From an uncultured Planctomycetota bacterium (GTDB taxonomy: Bacteria > Planctomycetota > Phycisphaerae > UBA1845 > Fen-1342): a stretch of DNA of 64,000 nt. The stretch is from positions 124,001 through 188,000 of the forward strand of contig CAADGL010000015.1 in assembly GCA_900696525.1 (NCBI GenBank). The letters are read 5' to 3'. The position numbers and the translations under genes are program-made. The notes under the pieces were generated by a model. That model saw only the letters and a program-made list of their open reading frames with translations. It ran no database searches and was not told where the DNA came from. Shown piece by piece: positions 49,771 to 59,666 of the stretch (the first letter of the stretch is position 1; every line of letters starts with the position of its first letter).

Positions 49771-51345
49771 ATGATGCCCCCTCCCGGACAACCCCCGATG
49801 CCCGCGGGCGCCCAGGCGCGCTTTGCGCCCGCGATCGCGGTGGGCGCGCCTGCGGCAGCGCCGCGCGGAGGCCAGTTCGCCTGGTTGCTGTGGCCCTGGA
49901 TCGTCGTGCTCATCCTTCTGCCGCTGGCGATCCTGGCGATGGCCGAGGAGCGCGACCGCGCCGGGCTGATCCTGGCGTACATCAACGTCGCGATCATCGG
50001 CTCGGCGATCATCTACCTCGTTAGGCAGCACAACTTCGCCGCCATGGTGCCTGTGCTGTTCATCGGCTACCTGTTCTTCTGCTGGCCGACGGCCACGATC
50101 TACATGGGGTTGTTCAGCCCCGAGAACCGCTACGTGATGATCGACGAGACCTATCGCCGCTGCCTCGACGGGAACGTCCGCGTGCAGCTTGCGGCGATGG
50201 TCCACGTGCTCTGCTACCTGCTGATGATCTTTCTACTCGCGCCGCGGTCCGGCCCTGTCGGCGACTTCGCCCAGCGCGACCGCGCGGGCACGGTGCTCGG
50301 CGTGCTGGCCGCTCTCGGCGCCATGTTCGCCATCGGGCTGCACATCGTCGGACAGATGTCCAGCTCCGCCGTCATCGAGTACCTCGGCATCGGCGCGTTC
50401 ATCTATCTGAACGGCTTCCCGTTCGTCGTCGGCGCGCTGTTCCCGCGGGTGCCCATCGCCATCCGGGTCGCCCTTATCGGCTTCCTCTGCTGCACGGCCG
50501 CCTTCTACCTCGTCGGCGGCGGCCGCACCTGGGCCATCCTGCCTTTTCTGCTGCTGACGCTGGGCGCCATCTTCTACAGCGCCTACAAGCAGCGTACGCG
50601 GATGATGATCGCCGCGGCCCTGTTCGTCGGCATGCCCATCATCATCGTCGCCGGCGAGACCACGCAGATCCTCCTCGGGAGCAAGGGCTGGGAGCGCTTC
50701 GACGAGCGCGCCGCGGCGCTCAAGGAGAACTGGCGCGGAAACCTCGCCGAGGGCTCCACCCTCGGACGCACCTTCAGCCGCACGTTCTCCACCGGCGGAC
50801 ACTCGCTCATCACGCTGACCCCGGACTACTACGACTACGTCCCATTCGTCGCCGGCGACTTCGCCCAGGAGCTGATCACGACGATCTTCATCCCGGGGCG
50901 CCTGTACGGCGTGCGCTACTACTCCTGGACCGGGCAGCTCAAGCGCTACGGCTTCCGCATCACGGAGAAGACGTCGGTCGAGCTGTCCTTCGTGGGCAGC
51001 CTGTGGATGATCGGCGGCTGGCTGCCCGTGATTCTCGGCAGCCTGTTCGTCGGCCTCATACACGCCATCGCCATGCGCTGGATCCACAAGGCCACCCAGT
51101 ACTCGCCCTACAAGGGCCTGTTCTATCTGTCGATGATCGCCTACTCGGTCTTCTGGGCATCGAACCTCGACATCATCACCCACACGCGCATGCTGCTCCT
51201 CGCCGGAATCGCCGGCTGGCTCGTCTGGCACATCGTCATCCTCCCGATCATCGGCGACGTCCGCCCGCGCCGGGCGCCGCGCGGCTTACCGGTGCGCCTG
51301 GCGACGCCCATCGGCCGGCAAGCCCCGGGGGCCGTCCTTCGATGA
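49771..51345 (+). CDS. Polytopic membrane protein, Wzy/O-antigen-polymerase-like
   Basis: Many TM segments with extended loops, no other domain; position between methyltransferase and GT4 in a polysaccharide cluster. Confidence 0.55.
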   Translation: MMPPPGQPPMPAGAQARFAPAIAVGAPAAAPRGGQFAWLLWPWIVVLILLPLAILAMAEERDRAGLILAYINVAIIGSAIIYLVRQHNFAAMVPVLFIGYLFFCWPTATIYMGLFSPENRYVMIDETYRRCLDGNVRVQLAAMVHVLCYLLMIFLLAPRSGPVGDFAQRDRAGTVLGVLAALGAMFAIGLHIVGQMSSSAVIEYLGIGAFIYLNGFPFVVGALFPRVPIAIRVALIGFLCCTAAFYLVGGGRTWAILPFLLLTLGAIFYSAYKQRTRMMIAAALFVGMPIIIVAGETTQILLGSKGWERFDERAAALKENWRGNLAEGSTLGRTFSRTFSTGGHSLITLTPDYYDYVPFVAGDFAQELITTIFIPGRLYGVRYYSWTGQLKRYGFRITEKTSVELSFVGSLWMIGGWLPVILGSLFVGLIHAIAMRWIHKATQYSPYKGLFYLSMIAYSVFWASNLDIITHTRMLLLAGIAGWLVWHIVILPIIGDVRPRRAPRGLPVRLATPIGRQAPGAVLR

Positions 51346-52550
51346 ACTACCTGGTCGCCGGCGATAGCTGGTTCGCCGACGCACCCGGCGGCGCGGCGCG
51401 CGTCGCGGGTGACATCGCCGCCGTCATGCGCGATCGCGGCCATCGCGTCGCCGCCCTGGCCATGTGCCAGCAGGCTGGGTCCCCGGAGGTCGAAGACCTC
51501 GAGGGCATCCGCGTCGTGCGCTACGACAAGCCGCAGATCGCGTCGTTCCGGCCCGATGCCGCCGGCCGCTGCATCGCTGCCGCCGCCGCCGCCGCCCGCC
51601 GGCACCTGGCCGACGTCCGCTGGGACGTCGTGCATTTTCATACGCCATATACGGGCAACGGCGCGCTGGCCGCGTTCGGCGCCGGCCCGCGCTACGTGCT
51701 TACGGTGCACTCGCCCGTCGTGCTCGAGCAACGCATCAACTGGGCCGGCGAAGGCTGGAAGGGCTGGCTCAAGCTCGCCCTCGGCCTGCCGCTCATGCGG
51801 CGCCTCGAATCGCGCCTCGTGCGCGCGGCCCAGCGCATCCACACCCTCTCCGAATTCACCCGCCGACAGGTCGAGCGCTTTCACGCCGCCGCACACAAGA
51901 CGACCGTCATCCCCTACTGGCGCCGACCGGAGCTGCGGCGCACGCTCTCGCAGACCGAAGCGCGCAAGCAACTCGGCTGGCCCGCCGGCGTGCCGATCGT
52001 CTTCACCGTGCGCGCCCTGGTCGAACGCAACGGCCTCGCCGACGCGCTTCAGGCGCTCACCCCCGCGATCCGCGAACGCCGCTGCATGCTCTACGTCGGC
52101 GGGCGCGGCGCGCTGCGGCCCCGGCTCGAGCGCATGGCGGCCGAGGCCGGCATCAACGAGCGCACCGTCTTCATGGGCCGAATCTCGGATGAGCACCTGG
52201 CCCTGGCCTATCAGGCCGCGGACCTGTTCCTGCTGCCCACGCGCGCCCTGGAATGCTTCGGCCTGATCATCATCGAGGCGCTGTCGTACGGCTGCCCGGT
52301 GATCGCCACCGATGCCGGCGCCATCCCGGAAGTCCTGGCGCCGCTCGGGCGGGAGTTCATCGTCCCCGCCGGAGACGTGGCGGCGATGCGCGCCCGCGTC
52401 GAGGACTTCCTGGCCGGCCGCCTCCGCGCCCCGCCGGCTGACCGGCTGGTCGATTACGTCGCCCAGCGCTACGACGCCGACGTGGTCGTCCCGCGCATGG
52501 TCGAGCTGCTTGAGGGGCGCCCGGCCGTCGAGCGGCGCGCGGCGGGATAG
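51342..52550 (+). CDS. Glycosyltransferase family 4
   Basis: ADAPGGAARVAGDIAAVMRDRGHRVAALA; FTVRALVERNGLADALQAL; CFGLIIIEALSYGCPVIATDAGAIPEVL; ATGA overlap with the preceding gene. Confidence 0.93.
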   Translation: MNYLVAGDSWFADAPGGAARVAGDIAAVMRDRGHRVAALAMCQQAGSPEVEDLEGIRVVRYDKPQIASFRPDAAGRCIAAAAAAARRHLADVRWDVVHFHTPYTGNGALAAFGAGPRYVLTVHSPVVLEQRINWAGEGWKGWLKLALGLPLMRRLESRLVRAAQRIHTLSEFTRRQVERFHAAAHKTTVIPYWRRPELRRTLSQTEARKQLGWPAGVPIVFTVRALVERNGLADALQALTPAIRERRCMLYVGGRGALRPRLERMAAEAGINERTVFMGRISDEHLALAYQAADLFLLPTRALECFGLIIIEALSYGCPVIATDAGAIPEVLAPLGREFIVPAGDVAAMRARVEDFLAGRLRAPPADRLVDYVAQRYDADVVVPRMVELLEGRPAVERRAAG

Positions 52551-52616
52551 ACTCACAGGGACCCTCCGACGCCGCCGGCGCCGGTCGCTGGAAGGAAACA
52601 CGCGCGAGCGTTTGCC

Positions 52617-54050
52617 TTGATCTCGATCGTCACTGACGACAGCCTGGCCTATCCTGCCTCGGGAGACGCCTTCGGCCCCGCCGAGGACTACCCGGAGTAT
52701 CGCTTTGGCCAGGCGGCCGCACGCTCCAACGGCGTTTATGCCGCCGTGCGCCGGCTGTTTGCCGACTCGGGGCTGGACCGCAATCGCTTCGGCACGGCCG
52801 AATGGAATCCGCTTGGCGCCTGGGTGCGCCCCGGGCAGCGCGTGTTCGTGCTGTGCAACTTCGTATACCACCGCCGGCCACAGGAGCGCGAAGAGGCCTT
52901 TCTCGGGAAGTGCACGCACGCGTCGGTGATTCGCGCAGTGATCGACTACGTGCTGATCGCCGTCGGGCCGCGCGGGCGCGTGCGTTTCGGCAACGCCCCG
53001 CTGCAAGGCTGCAAGTGGGATGAGGTCACGCGGCAGACCGGCGCCGCCGAGCTGGCGGCGTTCTACCGCGCCGCCGGCGCCCCGGTCGAGCTCTGCGATC
53101 TGCGGCTGCACGTGGCGGAGCGCAACGCCTGGGGCTGGATCTCGAAGCTGGAGCGCCGCGGGGACGCCGACGGGATCGTTGTGGACCTGGCGGGCGACAG
53201 CCTGCTGGCCGCGCTCGATGCGCGCGCGCCGCGCTACCGCGTGCTCGACTACGACCCGCAGCGCACCGAGGCCTGCCACGCCGGCGGCAGCCACCTGTAC
53301 ATCCTCAACCGCGCGATCCTCGAATCCGACGTCATCGTCAGCATTCCGAAGCTCAAGACGCACGAGAAGGTCGGCATGACCTGCGCGCTCAAGGGCTGCG
53401 TCGGCGCCATCGCGCACAAGGACTGCCTCGCCCATCACCGCCAGGGACCGCCCGCCGCCGGCGGCGACGAGTATCCCGGCGACCCGACGGGCGTGCTACG
53501 CGTGCTGTCGCGCGTGCACGACCGCGTGCAGCGCATTCCGTCGGACTCGGGCGCGGCGCGGGCGCTGCGCGTGCTCGACCGTGCCACGCGCAAGCTCGCC
53601 AGCAAGGCCGTCACCGGCACCGGGGGCGCCTGGTGGGGCAACGACACGGCCTGGCGCATGACCCTCGACATCGCGCGCTGCATCGCCCACGCTGACCTCG
53701 ACGGCCGCCTGCACGACCAGCAGCTACGCCCGCACCTGGCGCTGATCGACGGCGTCATCGGCGGCGAGGGCGCTGGGCCGCTCGCGCCCGACCCCGTTCA
53801 CAGCGGCACGCTCGTCTGGTCCGACAACCCCGTCGAGGCCGACGAGGCCGCCGCAATCCTCATGGGGTACGATCCGCAGCGGCTGGCGCTCGTGCGCGAG
53901 GCCCGTCGCCTCGCGCGGCTTCCCATCCTCGCGCCCGGCGCCGGGCGCGCCGAGCCGCTCTGCAACGGCCGCGGGATGACCTGGGACGAGCTGCGGGCCG
54001 GCGTGAAAAGGACGTACCGCCCGCCCGCCGGCTGGATCGGGCGACTGTAG
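52617..54050 (+). CDS. DUF362-domain protein
   Basis: LESDVIVSIPKLKTHEKVGMTCALKGCVGAI and LIDGVIGGEGAGPLAPDPVHSGTLVWSDNPVEADEAAA are DUF362-like. TTG start. Confidence 0.82.
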   Translation: MISIVTDDSLAYPASGDAFGPAEDYPEYRFGQAAARSNGVYAAVRRLFADSGLDRNRFGTAEWNPLGAWVRPGQRVFVLCNFVYHRRPQEREEAFLGKCTHASVIRAVIDYVLIAVGPRGRVRFGNAPLQGCKWDEVTRQTGAAELAAFYRAAGAPVELCDLRLHVAERNAWGWISKLERRGDADGIVVDLAGDSLLAALDARAPRYRVLDYDPQRTEACHAGGSHLYILNRAILESDVIVSIPKLKTHEKVGMTCALKGCVGAIAHKDCLAHHRQGPPAAGGDEYPGDPTGVLRVLSRVHDRVQRIPSDSGAARALRVLDRATRKLASKAVTGTGGAWWGNDTAWRMTLDIARCIAHADLDGRLHDQQLRPHLALIDGVIGGEGAGPLAPDPVHSGTLVWSDNPVEADEAAAILMGYDPQRLALVREARRLARLPILAPGAGRAEPLCNGRGMTWDELRAGVKRTYRPPAGWIGRL

Positions 54051-54072
54051 GGTCTTGGGAAAGGCGCGCGTC

Positions 54073-55437
54073 ATGTGGCTCATCCGCAAAGTGCGTGACG
54101 CTCGGATGCGCGCGGGGATCGCGCGGCGGCGCGCGGCACACCATGCGGCGCTGGACGACGCGGCGCGGCGGTCGCGGCAGCTCGCGGCCTTCAACCGCCT
54201 GTGGCCGCACATCTGCGTGGACGTGCCCTATTACGCCGGCCTGGCGCGGGCGCACAGCCTCCCGCGCGAGTTTGTCTCCTGGGAACAGTTCGCCGCCGCA
54301 TTGCCAGTGATGACTCGCGACGTTGTCCGCCGCGAGGGCGCGCGCCTGCACGACACCTCGCGCCCGCCGGAGTGGTGGCGCACCACGGGGGGCTCGTCGG
54401 CGCAGCCGCTGCAACTCCCCGCCTGGGAGAGCGAGCGCGTGGCGACCGGGCCGGACCTGTGGGTCGGCCGCGGCTGGTACGGGCTGCGGCCGAGCGACCG
54501 CGCGCTGCTGCTGTGGGGCCACCGGCACCTGCTCGGCGAAGGATTCAAGGCGCGGCTCCGCGGCCTTGACCGGCGCCTGCGAGACTACCTGGCCGGATAC
54601 TGCCGTCAGTCCGCCTATGACCTGCGCCCGCAGGCCCTGCGGCGGGTGGGCGACGCGCTGCTGCACTGTTGTCCGGCCTATGTCCTCGGCTACAGCGTCG
54701 CGCTCGATCTGTTCGCCCGGGCCAACGCCGACCGCGCCGCGGATTTCGCACAGCTCCGCCTGAAGGCGGTCATTGCCACCGCCGAGGGTCTGCCCGCCGC
54801 CGACAGCGCCGCGCTGCTCGAGCGCACCTTCGGCGCGCCACTGGCCATGGAGTACGGCGCGGTGGAGACGAATCTGATCGCCCACACGACGCCGGCCGGC
54901 GGCTACGAGGTCTTCTGGAACACCCATTTCGTCGAGGCCGCCGAGCCTGGGCCGAACGGCGGGCGCATCGTGCGGATCACCAGCCTGTTTCCGCGCTGCA
55001 TGCCGCTGGTCCGCTACGAGCTCGGCGACGAGATCGAGCTGTGCAACGCGGCTGACGACGGTGTCGGCGTGCTGCGCTTCGAGCGCGTGATCGGGCGCTG
55101 CAACACGTTCCTGCTCCTGCATGACGGCACGCGCATCCACTCCGAGGCGATCACGCATTGTGTCGCCGCCATCCCCGATGTCGCCAGCTACCAGGCCGTG
55201 CAGGAAGGCGACGCCATCGCGCTCAACTACACCGCCGCCGCACCGCTGACCGCCGAGCGCGTCGCCGCACTGCGTCGCGCCCTGGCGCGCGTTCATCCGC
55301 TCCTCGGCGAGATCGGCGTCAACCGCGTCGAGCGCCATCGTCAGACCGTCGCCGGCAAGACGCCGATGATTCTGCGCACCGGGGCGCACGAAGCAGCCTC
55401 GACGCACGCCGCGCCCCTGCCCGTGGAGCACGCGTGA
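54073..55437 (+). CDS. CapK/PaaK-like adenylate-forming enzyme (phenylacetate-CoA ligase family)
   Basis: FNRLWPHICVDVPYYAGLARA, WWRTTGGSSAQPLQLP, MEYGAVETNLIAHTTPAGGYEVFWNTHFVEA, VRYELGDEIELC. Confidence 0.85.
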   Translation: MWLIRKVRDARMRAGIARRRAAHHAALDDAARRSRQLAAFNRLWPHICVDVPYYAGLARAHSLPREFVSWEQFAAALPVMTRDVVRREGARLHDTSRPPEWWRTTGGSSAQPLQLPAWESERVATGPDLWVGRGWYGLRPSDRALLLWGHRHLLGEGFKARLRGLDRRLRDYLAGYCRQSAYDLRPQALRRVGDALLHCCPAYVLGYSVALDLFARANADRAADFAQLRLKAVIATAEGLPAADSAALLERTFGAPLAMEYGAVETNLIAHTTPAGGYEVFWNTHFVEAAEPGPNGGRIVRITSLFPRCMPLVRYELGDEIELCNAADDGVGVLRFERVIGRCNTFLLLHDGTRIHSEAITHCVAAIPDVASYQAVQEGDAIALNYTAAAPLTAERVAALRRALARVHPLLGEIGVNRVERHRQTVAGKTPMILRTGAHEAASTHAAPLPVEHA

Positions 55438-56645
55438 AGATCCTCCACGTCATATACGGCCTGCCCGTCAATTTCGGCGGCCCGACCGAAGGGCTCGCGA
55501 ACCTGGCCCGCGCCCAGGCGCAGCGCGGCGACGACGTGACCGTGCTGCCCTGCCGCTTCACGGCCGGGCCCCAGACGCTGCCCGCCGGCCGCGACGCCCG
55601 CCTGCACGTGCTCGAACCCGTGACCTACGGTCGCCTGCTGTGGTACGACGCGCGCGTCCGTCGCCGCATCCGCGAGCTGGCCCGCGGCTGCGACATCGTG
55701 CACGTCCACGGCACCTGGCGCTATCACCTGCTCGCCGCCGCCGCCGCCGCGGGGGAGTACGGCATTCCGTACGTGATTCGCCCGGCGGGAAACCTCGGGG
55801 TCGTGTCGCGTTCCGGGAAGGCGCTGCGGAAATGGCTGTACCTGCGCCTGGTGGAGCGCCGGCCGTTCGAGCGGGCGGCGGCGGTGCACTGCACGAGCCT
55901 GAAAGAGCAGCGCGAGCTCGCCGGGTTGCCGCTGCGCGTGCGGCGCTGCTTCATCGTGCCGCAGCCGGTGAGCGCCCCGCCCTCCGACACCCGCCACGAC
56001 CGGTCCGCCCTGCGCGAACTATGCCCCGCGATCGCGCCGGCCGACAAGGTCCTGCTCTACCTCGGCCGCATCTGCTCCGTGAAGAACCTGCCGATCGTCC
56101 TGGAGGCCTTTCTCAATCTTCGGCGCGACTTCGAGCGCTGGCACCTTGTGCTTGCCGGCTACCACGAGGACGTCCGCCTGGTCGAGCGGCTCAGGCAGCG
56201 CGCCGCCCAGGCCGGCGCGGCCGGGCACGTCTGGCTGCCGGGGCTCGTCCGCGGCGCGGCCAAGACCGCCTGCCTCGCCCGCGCCGACCTCTTCGCCCAG
56301 GCCTCGAAGCACGAGAATTTCGGCCTCTCCGTCGCCGAGGCCCTGCAATTCGGCGTTCCCTGTGTCGCCTCCGACGGCGTGGCCCTGGCCGCCGACGTTC
56401 AGCAGCACGGCGCCGGGCTCATGTGCCCCCCCACTGTCGACGACTTCACCGCCAACCTGCGAACGCTCATGGCCGATGAGACGTACCGCAATCGGTGTGC
56501 GGCCGCGGCACGCCGCCTCGCCGAGCGCTTTGCGCCCGCCGCGGTCGCCGAGGCCCTCGAGCGCGAGTATCGCGTCTGCCTGGGAGAGCCGATCAGCGGC
56601 CAGGCGGCGCGGACGGCGAGCGGGGTCGGCGGGAGGGGAGACTGA
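55434..56645 (+). CDS. Glycosyltransferase family 4
   Basis: VKILHVIYGLPVNFGGPTEGLANLARAQAQRGDDVTVL; LLYLGRICSVKNLPIVLEAF; KHENFGLSVAEALQFGVPCVASDGVAL; GTGA overlap. Confidence 0.93.
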   Translation: MKILHVIYGLPVNFGGPTEGLANLARAQAQRGDDVTVLPCRFTAGPQTLPAGRDARLHVLEPVTYGRLLWYDARVRRRIRELARGCDIVHVHGTWRYHLLAAAAAAGEYGIPYVIRPAGNLGVVSRSGKALRKWLYLRLVERRPFERAAAVHCTSLKEQRELAGLPLRVRRCFIVPQPVSAPPSDTRHDRSALRELCPAIAPADKVLLYLGRICSVKNLPIVLEAFLNLRRDFERWHLVLAGYHEDVRLVERLRQRAAQAGAAGHVWLPGLVRGAAKTACLARADLFAQASKHENFGLSVAEALQFGVPCVASDGVALAADVQQHGAGLMCPPTVDDFTANLRTLMADETYRNRCAAAARRLAERFAPAAVAEALEREYRVCLGEPISGQAARTASGVGGRGD

Positions 56646-56647
56646 GC

Positions 56648-58579
56648 ATGTGCGGAATCTGCGGCTACGTCGGCGATCGGCGTCCGGAGCTGCTCGAGCC
56701 CATGGCCCGCGCCATGACCCACCGCGGCCCGGACGACATGGGAACCTGGCACGACGACGACGCCCACGTCGGCCTCGGCCACCGGCGACTGTCCATCATC
56801 GACCTCTCCCCCGCCGGCCATCAGCCGATGTGCAACGAGGATGGCTCGATCTGGATCGCCTTCAACGGCGAGATCTACGACTTCGAGGATCACCGGAGGG
56901 CGCTGCTGGAGCGCGGGCACGTCCTGCGCAGCCGCACGGACACCGAGGTGCTGGTGCACTTGTACGAGGAGCACGGGCCGCGGATGCTGGAGCGCATCAA
57001 CGGCATGTTCGCCTTCGCGCTATGGGACGGACGGCAGCGGCAACTGCTGCTGGCGCGCGACCACGCCGGCATCAAGCCGCTGTACTACTGGCAGGACGGC
57101 CAGCGGCTGTTCTTCGCCTCCGAGATCAAGGCGCTGCTGCGCGTCCCCGGCCTCCCGCGCGAGCTGCACCACGAGGTCATCGGCGAGTTCCTCACGTTCC
57201 TCTGGGTGCCCGGCGAGCACACCATGCTGCGGCACGTGCGCAAGGTCGAGCCGGGGCATTACCTGCTCTGGCGCGACGGCCGCCCGCGCACGCAACGCTG
57301 GTTCTCGCTGGCCTACGAGCCCGACGACTCTGTATCCGAAGCCGAGTGGATCGACCGCGTCCACGACACGTTCCTGCGCACCACGCGCCGCCAGATGGTC
57401 TCCGACGTGCCGCTCGGCGCGTTCCTGTCGGGCGGGCTCGACTCCTCCAGCATCGTCGCCTCCATGCGGGCCTCGTTCCCCGACCGCGAAATCCGCTGCT
57501 ATACCGCCGAGCTGACCGAGGCCGACATGGCTCGCGACCAGTTCGAGAACGACTTCCCCTTCGCCCAGCGGGTCGCCGCCGACCTCGGCGTCACGCTCAG
57601 GTCCTTTGTCTTCCGTCCGGACATGATCGCGCTCGTCCCGAAGATGGTCTATCACCTCGACGAGCCCGATGCCGACCCCGCCGTCATTCCCAGCTACCTC
57701 ATCAGCAAGCTCGCCCGCGACGACGGCACCACCGTCCTGCTCTCGGGCACCGGCGGCGACGAAGTCTTCTTCGGCTATCGCACGCACCAGGCCTACCAGC
57801 GCTACGAGCGCCTCAACTGGCTGCCCGCGTTCGCCTTGGATCCGCTGCTCGCCGCGGCGGCTGGGGTCAGCGGCTCATTGCTCGGGGCCCAGAGCCCCCT
57901 CCCGCGACGCCTGCGGAAATTCCGCCGCGGCCTCGTCAGCCGTGGGCTCGCGCGGCACCTGGAGCTCGTGGACTGGTCGAGCCCGCAGGCCCGGCGGCGC
58001 ATCCGGGCCGCGGCCTTCGCGGGTAACGGCGCGGAGCCCGTTCCCGCGGCGATGCAGCGCTATTACGACGACTTCCGCGGGCTGGGCGAGCTGAACCGGC
58101 ACTCGCACATGCTGATCCAGAGCTTCCTGGCGGCGCACAACTTCCTGTACACCGACAAATCCAGCATGGCGGCGTCGATCGAGGTGCGCGTGCCCTACAT
58201 GGACCTCGAGCTCATGCGGCTGTGCGCCGCGATCCCCGAGCGCTATAAGCTGCACAAGGGCGTCACGAAGTACGTGTTGAAGCGCGCCATGGAGCGGCAC
58301 ATCGACAAGGGCATTCTGTATCGCAGCAAGACCGGCTTCGGCGCGCCCCTGCGCAAGTGGATGGCCGACGACCTCAAGCCCGTCATCGCCGACGTGCTCA
58401 GCGAGCGCCGCCTTCGCCAGCGCGGCTTGTTCGACCCCGCCGCCGTCCGGGCCGCCGTCGCGGAGAACGACGCCAACCGCGCCGACCACTCCTACCTGCT
58501 CTATTGCCTGATTACGCTTGAGCTCTGGCAGCAGACGTTCATCGACCGCCCCGGCGAGGAGCTGCCCGCCTTTGCCTGA
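56648..58579 (+). CDS. asnB: Asparagine synthase (glutamine-hydrolyzing)
   Basis: MCGICGYVGDRRPELLEPMARAMTHRGPDDMG; FNGEIYDFEDHRRAL; DVPLGAFLSGGLDSSSIVASM; catalytic Cys2 present. Confidence 0.95.
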   Translation: MCGICGYVGDRRPELLEPMARAMTHRGPDDMGTWHDDDAHVGLGHRRLSIIDLSPAGHQPMCNEDGSIWIAFNGEIYDFEDHRRALLERGHVLRSRTDTEVLVHLYEEHGPRMLERINGMFAFALWDGRQRQLLLARDHAGIKPLYYWQDGQRLFFASEIKALLRVPGLPRELHHEVIGEFLTFLWVPGEHTMLRHVRKVEPGHYLLWRDGRPRTQRWFSLAYEPDDSVSEAEWIDRVHDTFLRTTRRQMVSDVPLGAFLSGGLDSSSIVASMRASFPDREIRCYTAELTEADMARDQFENDFPFAQRVAADLGVTLRSFVFRPDMIALVPKMVYHLDEPDADPAVIPSYLISKLARDDGTTVLLSGTGGDEVFFGYRTHQAYQRYERLNWLPAFALDPLLAAAAGVSGSLLGAQSPLPRRLRKFRRGLVSRGLARHLELVDWSSPQARRRIRAAAFAGNGAEPVPAAMQRYYDDFRGLGELNRHSHMLIQSFLAAHNFLYTDKSSMAASIEVRVPYMDLELMRLCAAIPERYKLHKGVTKYVLKRAMERHIDKGILYRSKTGFGAPLRKWMADDLKPVIADVLSERRLRQRGLFDPAAVRAAVAENDANRADHSYLLYCLITLELWQQTFIDRPGEELPAFA

Positions 58580-58611
58580 GTCGCGCCCGGGTGACAAGGG
58601 CCCCGCCGCGA

Positions 58612-58645
58612 TACGAGCCGCGCGCGCCGGCGAGTGGCCTCGCGG
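58612..58645. repeat. Isolated diverged copy of the L-unit core (GAGCCGCGCGCGCCGGCGAGTGGC)
   Basis: Compare with gagccgcgagcgccagcgagtgga in the array at 46430-46685. Confidence 0.5.
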
Positions 58646-58675
58646 CTGCGCCAATCGGAGAACCGCTGCGCGGCC

Positions 58676-59455
58676 TCAGCCCCTCTTCGCCTGCGCGTCC
58701 TCCGCGTGCTCATCCGGGCAGACCACCAACGGCCGTTCGCCGCGCACCAGCAGCGCCTTCATCTCGCGCACCGCCTCGCGCATTCCCACGAACATCGCCC
58801 GCGACACGATGCTGTGCCCGATGTTGAACTCGTCGAATCCCTGGATCGCCGCCAGCGGCTCGACGTTGCGATAGGTCAGGCCGTGTCCCGCGTGAACCGT
58901 CAGCCCCTGATCGAGACCCGCGTCGAGCGCCGCCACCAGCGCCTCGAGCCGCCGCTCGCGCTGCGCCGCCGAACGGGCGTGCGCGTACGCCCCGGTCCAC
59001 AGCTCAACCGCGTCGAACCCCAGGTCGACGCACGCCCGCACCTGCTCCAGCCGCGGCTCGATGAATGCGCTGCTCAGCACGCCCGCGCGCTTCAGCCGGC
59101 CCACCACCGGCCCCACGCGCCGCCGGAGCCGAACCACATCCAGCCCGCCCTCGGTCGTGACCTCCTCGCGCCGCTCCGGAACCAGCGTGCACTGCTCCGG
59201 CCGCAGCTCCAGCGCGATCTTCACGATCGGCGCCGCGACCGACATCTCCATGTTCAGCTTCGTCGCCACCGTCCGCCTCAGCACCTCGGCGTCGCGGTCG
59301 CTGATGTGCCGACGGTCTTCGCGCAGGTGGAAGGTGATGCAGTCGGCGCCGCCGAGCTCGGCCTCGACGGCCGCCCAGACGGGGTCGGGCTCGTCGGCCT
59401 TGCGGGCCTGCCGCACGGTCGCCACGTGGTCGATGTTCACGCCCAATCGGGCCAT
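58676..59455 (-). CDS. pdxJ: Pyridoxine 5'-phosphate synthase
   Basis: MARLGVNIDHVATVRQARKADEPDPVWAA; ADCITFHLREDRRHISDRDAEVL; GHGLTYRNVEPLAAIQGFDEFNIGHSIVSRAMFVGMREAVREM. Confidence 0.97.
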   Translation of the reverse strand: MARLGVNIDHVATVRQARKADEPDPVWAAVEAELGGADCITFHLREDRRHISDRDAEVLRRTVATKLNMEMSVAAPIVKIALELRPEQCTLVPERREEVTTEGGLDVVRLRRRVGPVVGRLKRAGVLSSAFIEPRLEQVRACVDLGFDAVELWTGAYAHARSAAQRERRLEALVAALDAGLDQGLTVHAGHGLTYRNVEPLAAIQGFDEFNIGHSIVSRAMFVGMREAVREMKALLVRGERPLVVCPDEHAEDAQAKRG

Positions 59456-59456
59456 G

Positions 59457-59519
59457 TTCGGTGCTCCCCGCTGATGGTTCGGTGCTCCCCGCTGATGGTT
59501 CGGTGCTCCCCGCTGAATG
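59457..59519. repeat. Three tandem 21-bp repeats (TTCGGTGCTCCCCGCTGATGG) at the pdxJ translation start
   Basis: Copies at 59457-59477, 59478-59498 and 59499-59519 (last imperfect at 3' end); minus strand reads ...AGCGGGGAGCACCGAACATGG. Confidence 0.95.
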
Positions 59520-59546
59520 AAACGAGGATGTTAGCCGCGGCCGCAC

Positions 59547-59666
59547 CGAGCCCCAAGCGCAAGCGCCGGGGTCTCCATCGCCTGGGTCTCCTTCATCCGC
59601 TCCGGGGCCCAAGGGGCGTCTGGCATGCCTGGGGTGGATGATCCCGGCGCTTGCGCTCGGGGCTCG
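59547..59666. repeat. Inverted pair of interspersed CCGAGCCCC(A/G)AGCGCAAGCGCCGGG repeats
   Basis: Copy at 59547-59574 and inverted copy at 59639-59666, about 27 bp each with very few mismatches. Confidence 0.8.

Noticed and set aside
51141-53438. Minus-strand ORF of 765 aa
   Set aside because: Antisense to the GT4 and DUF362 genes; no coherent domain.
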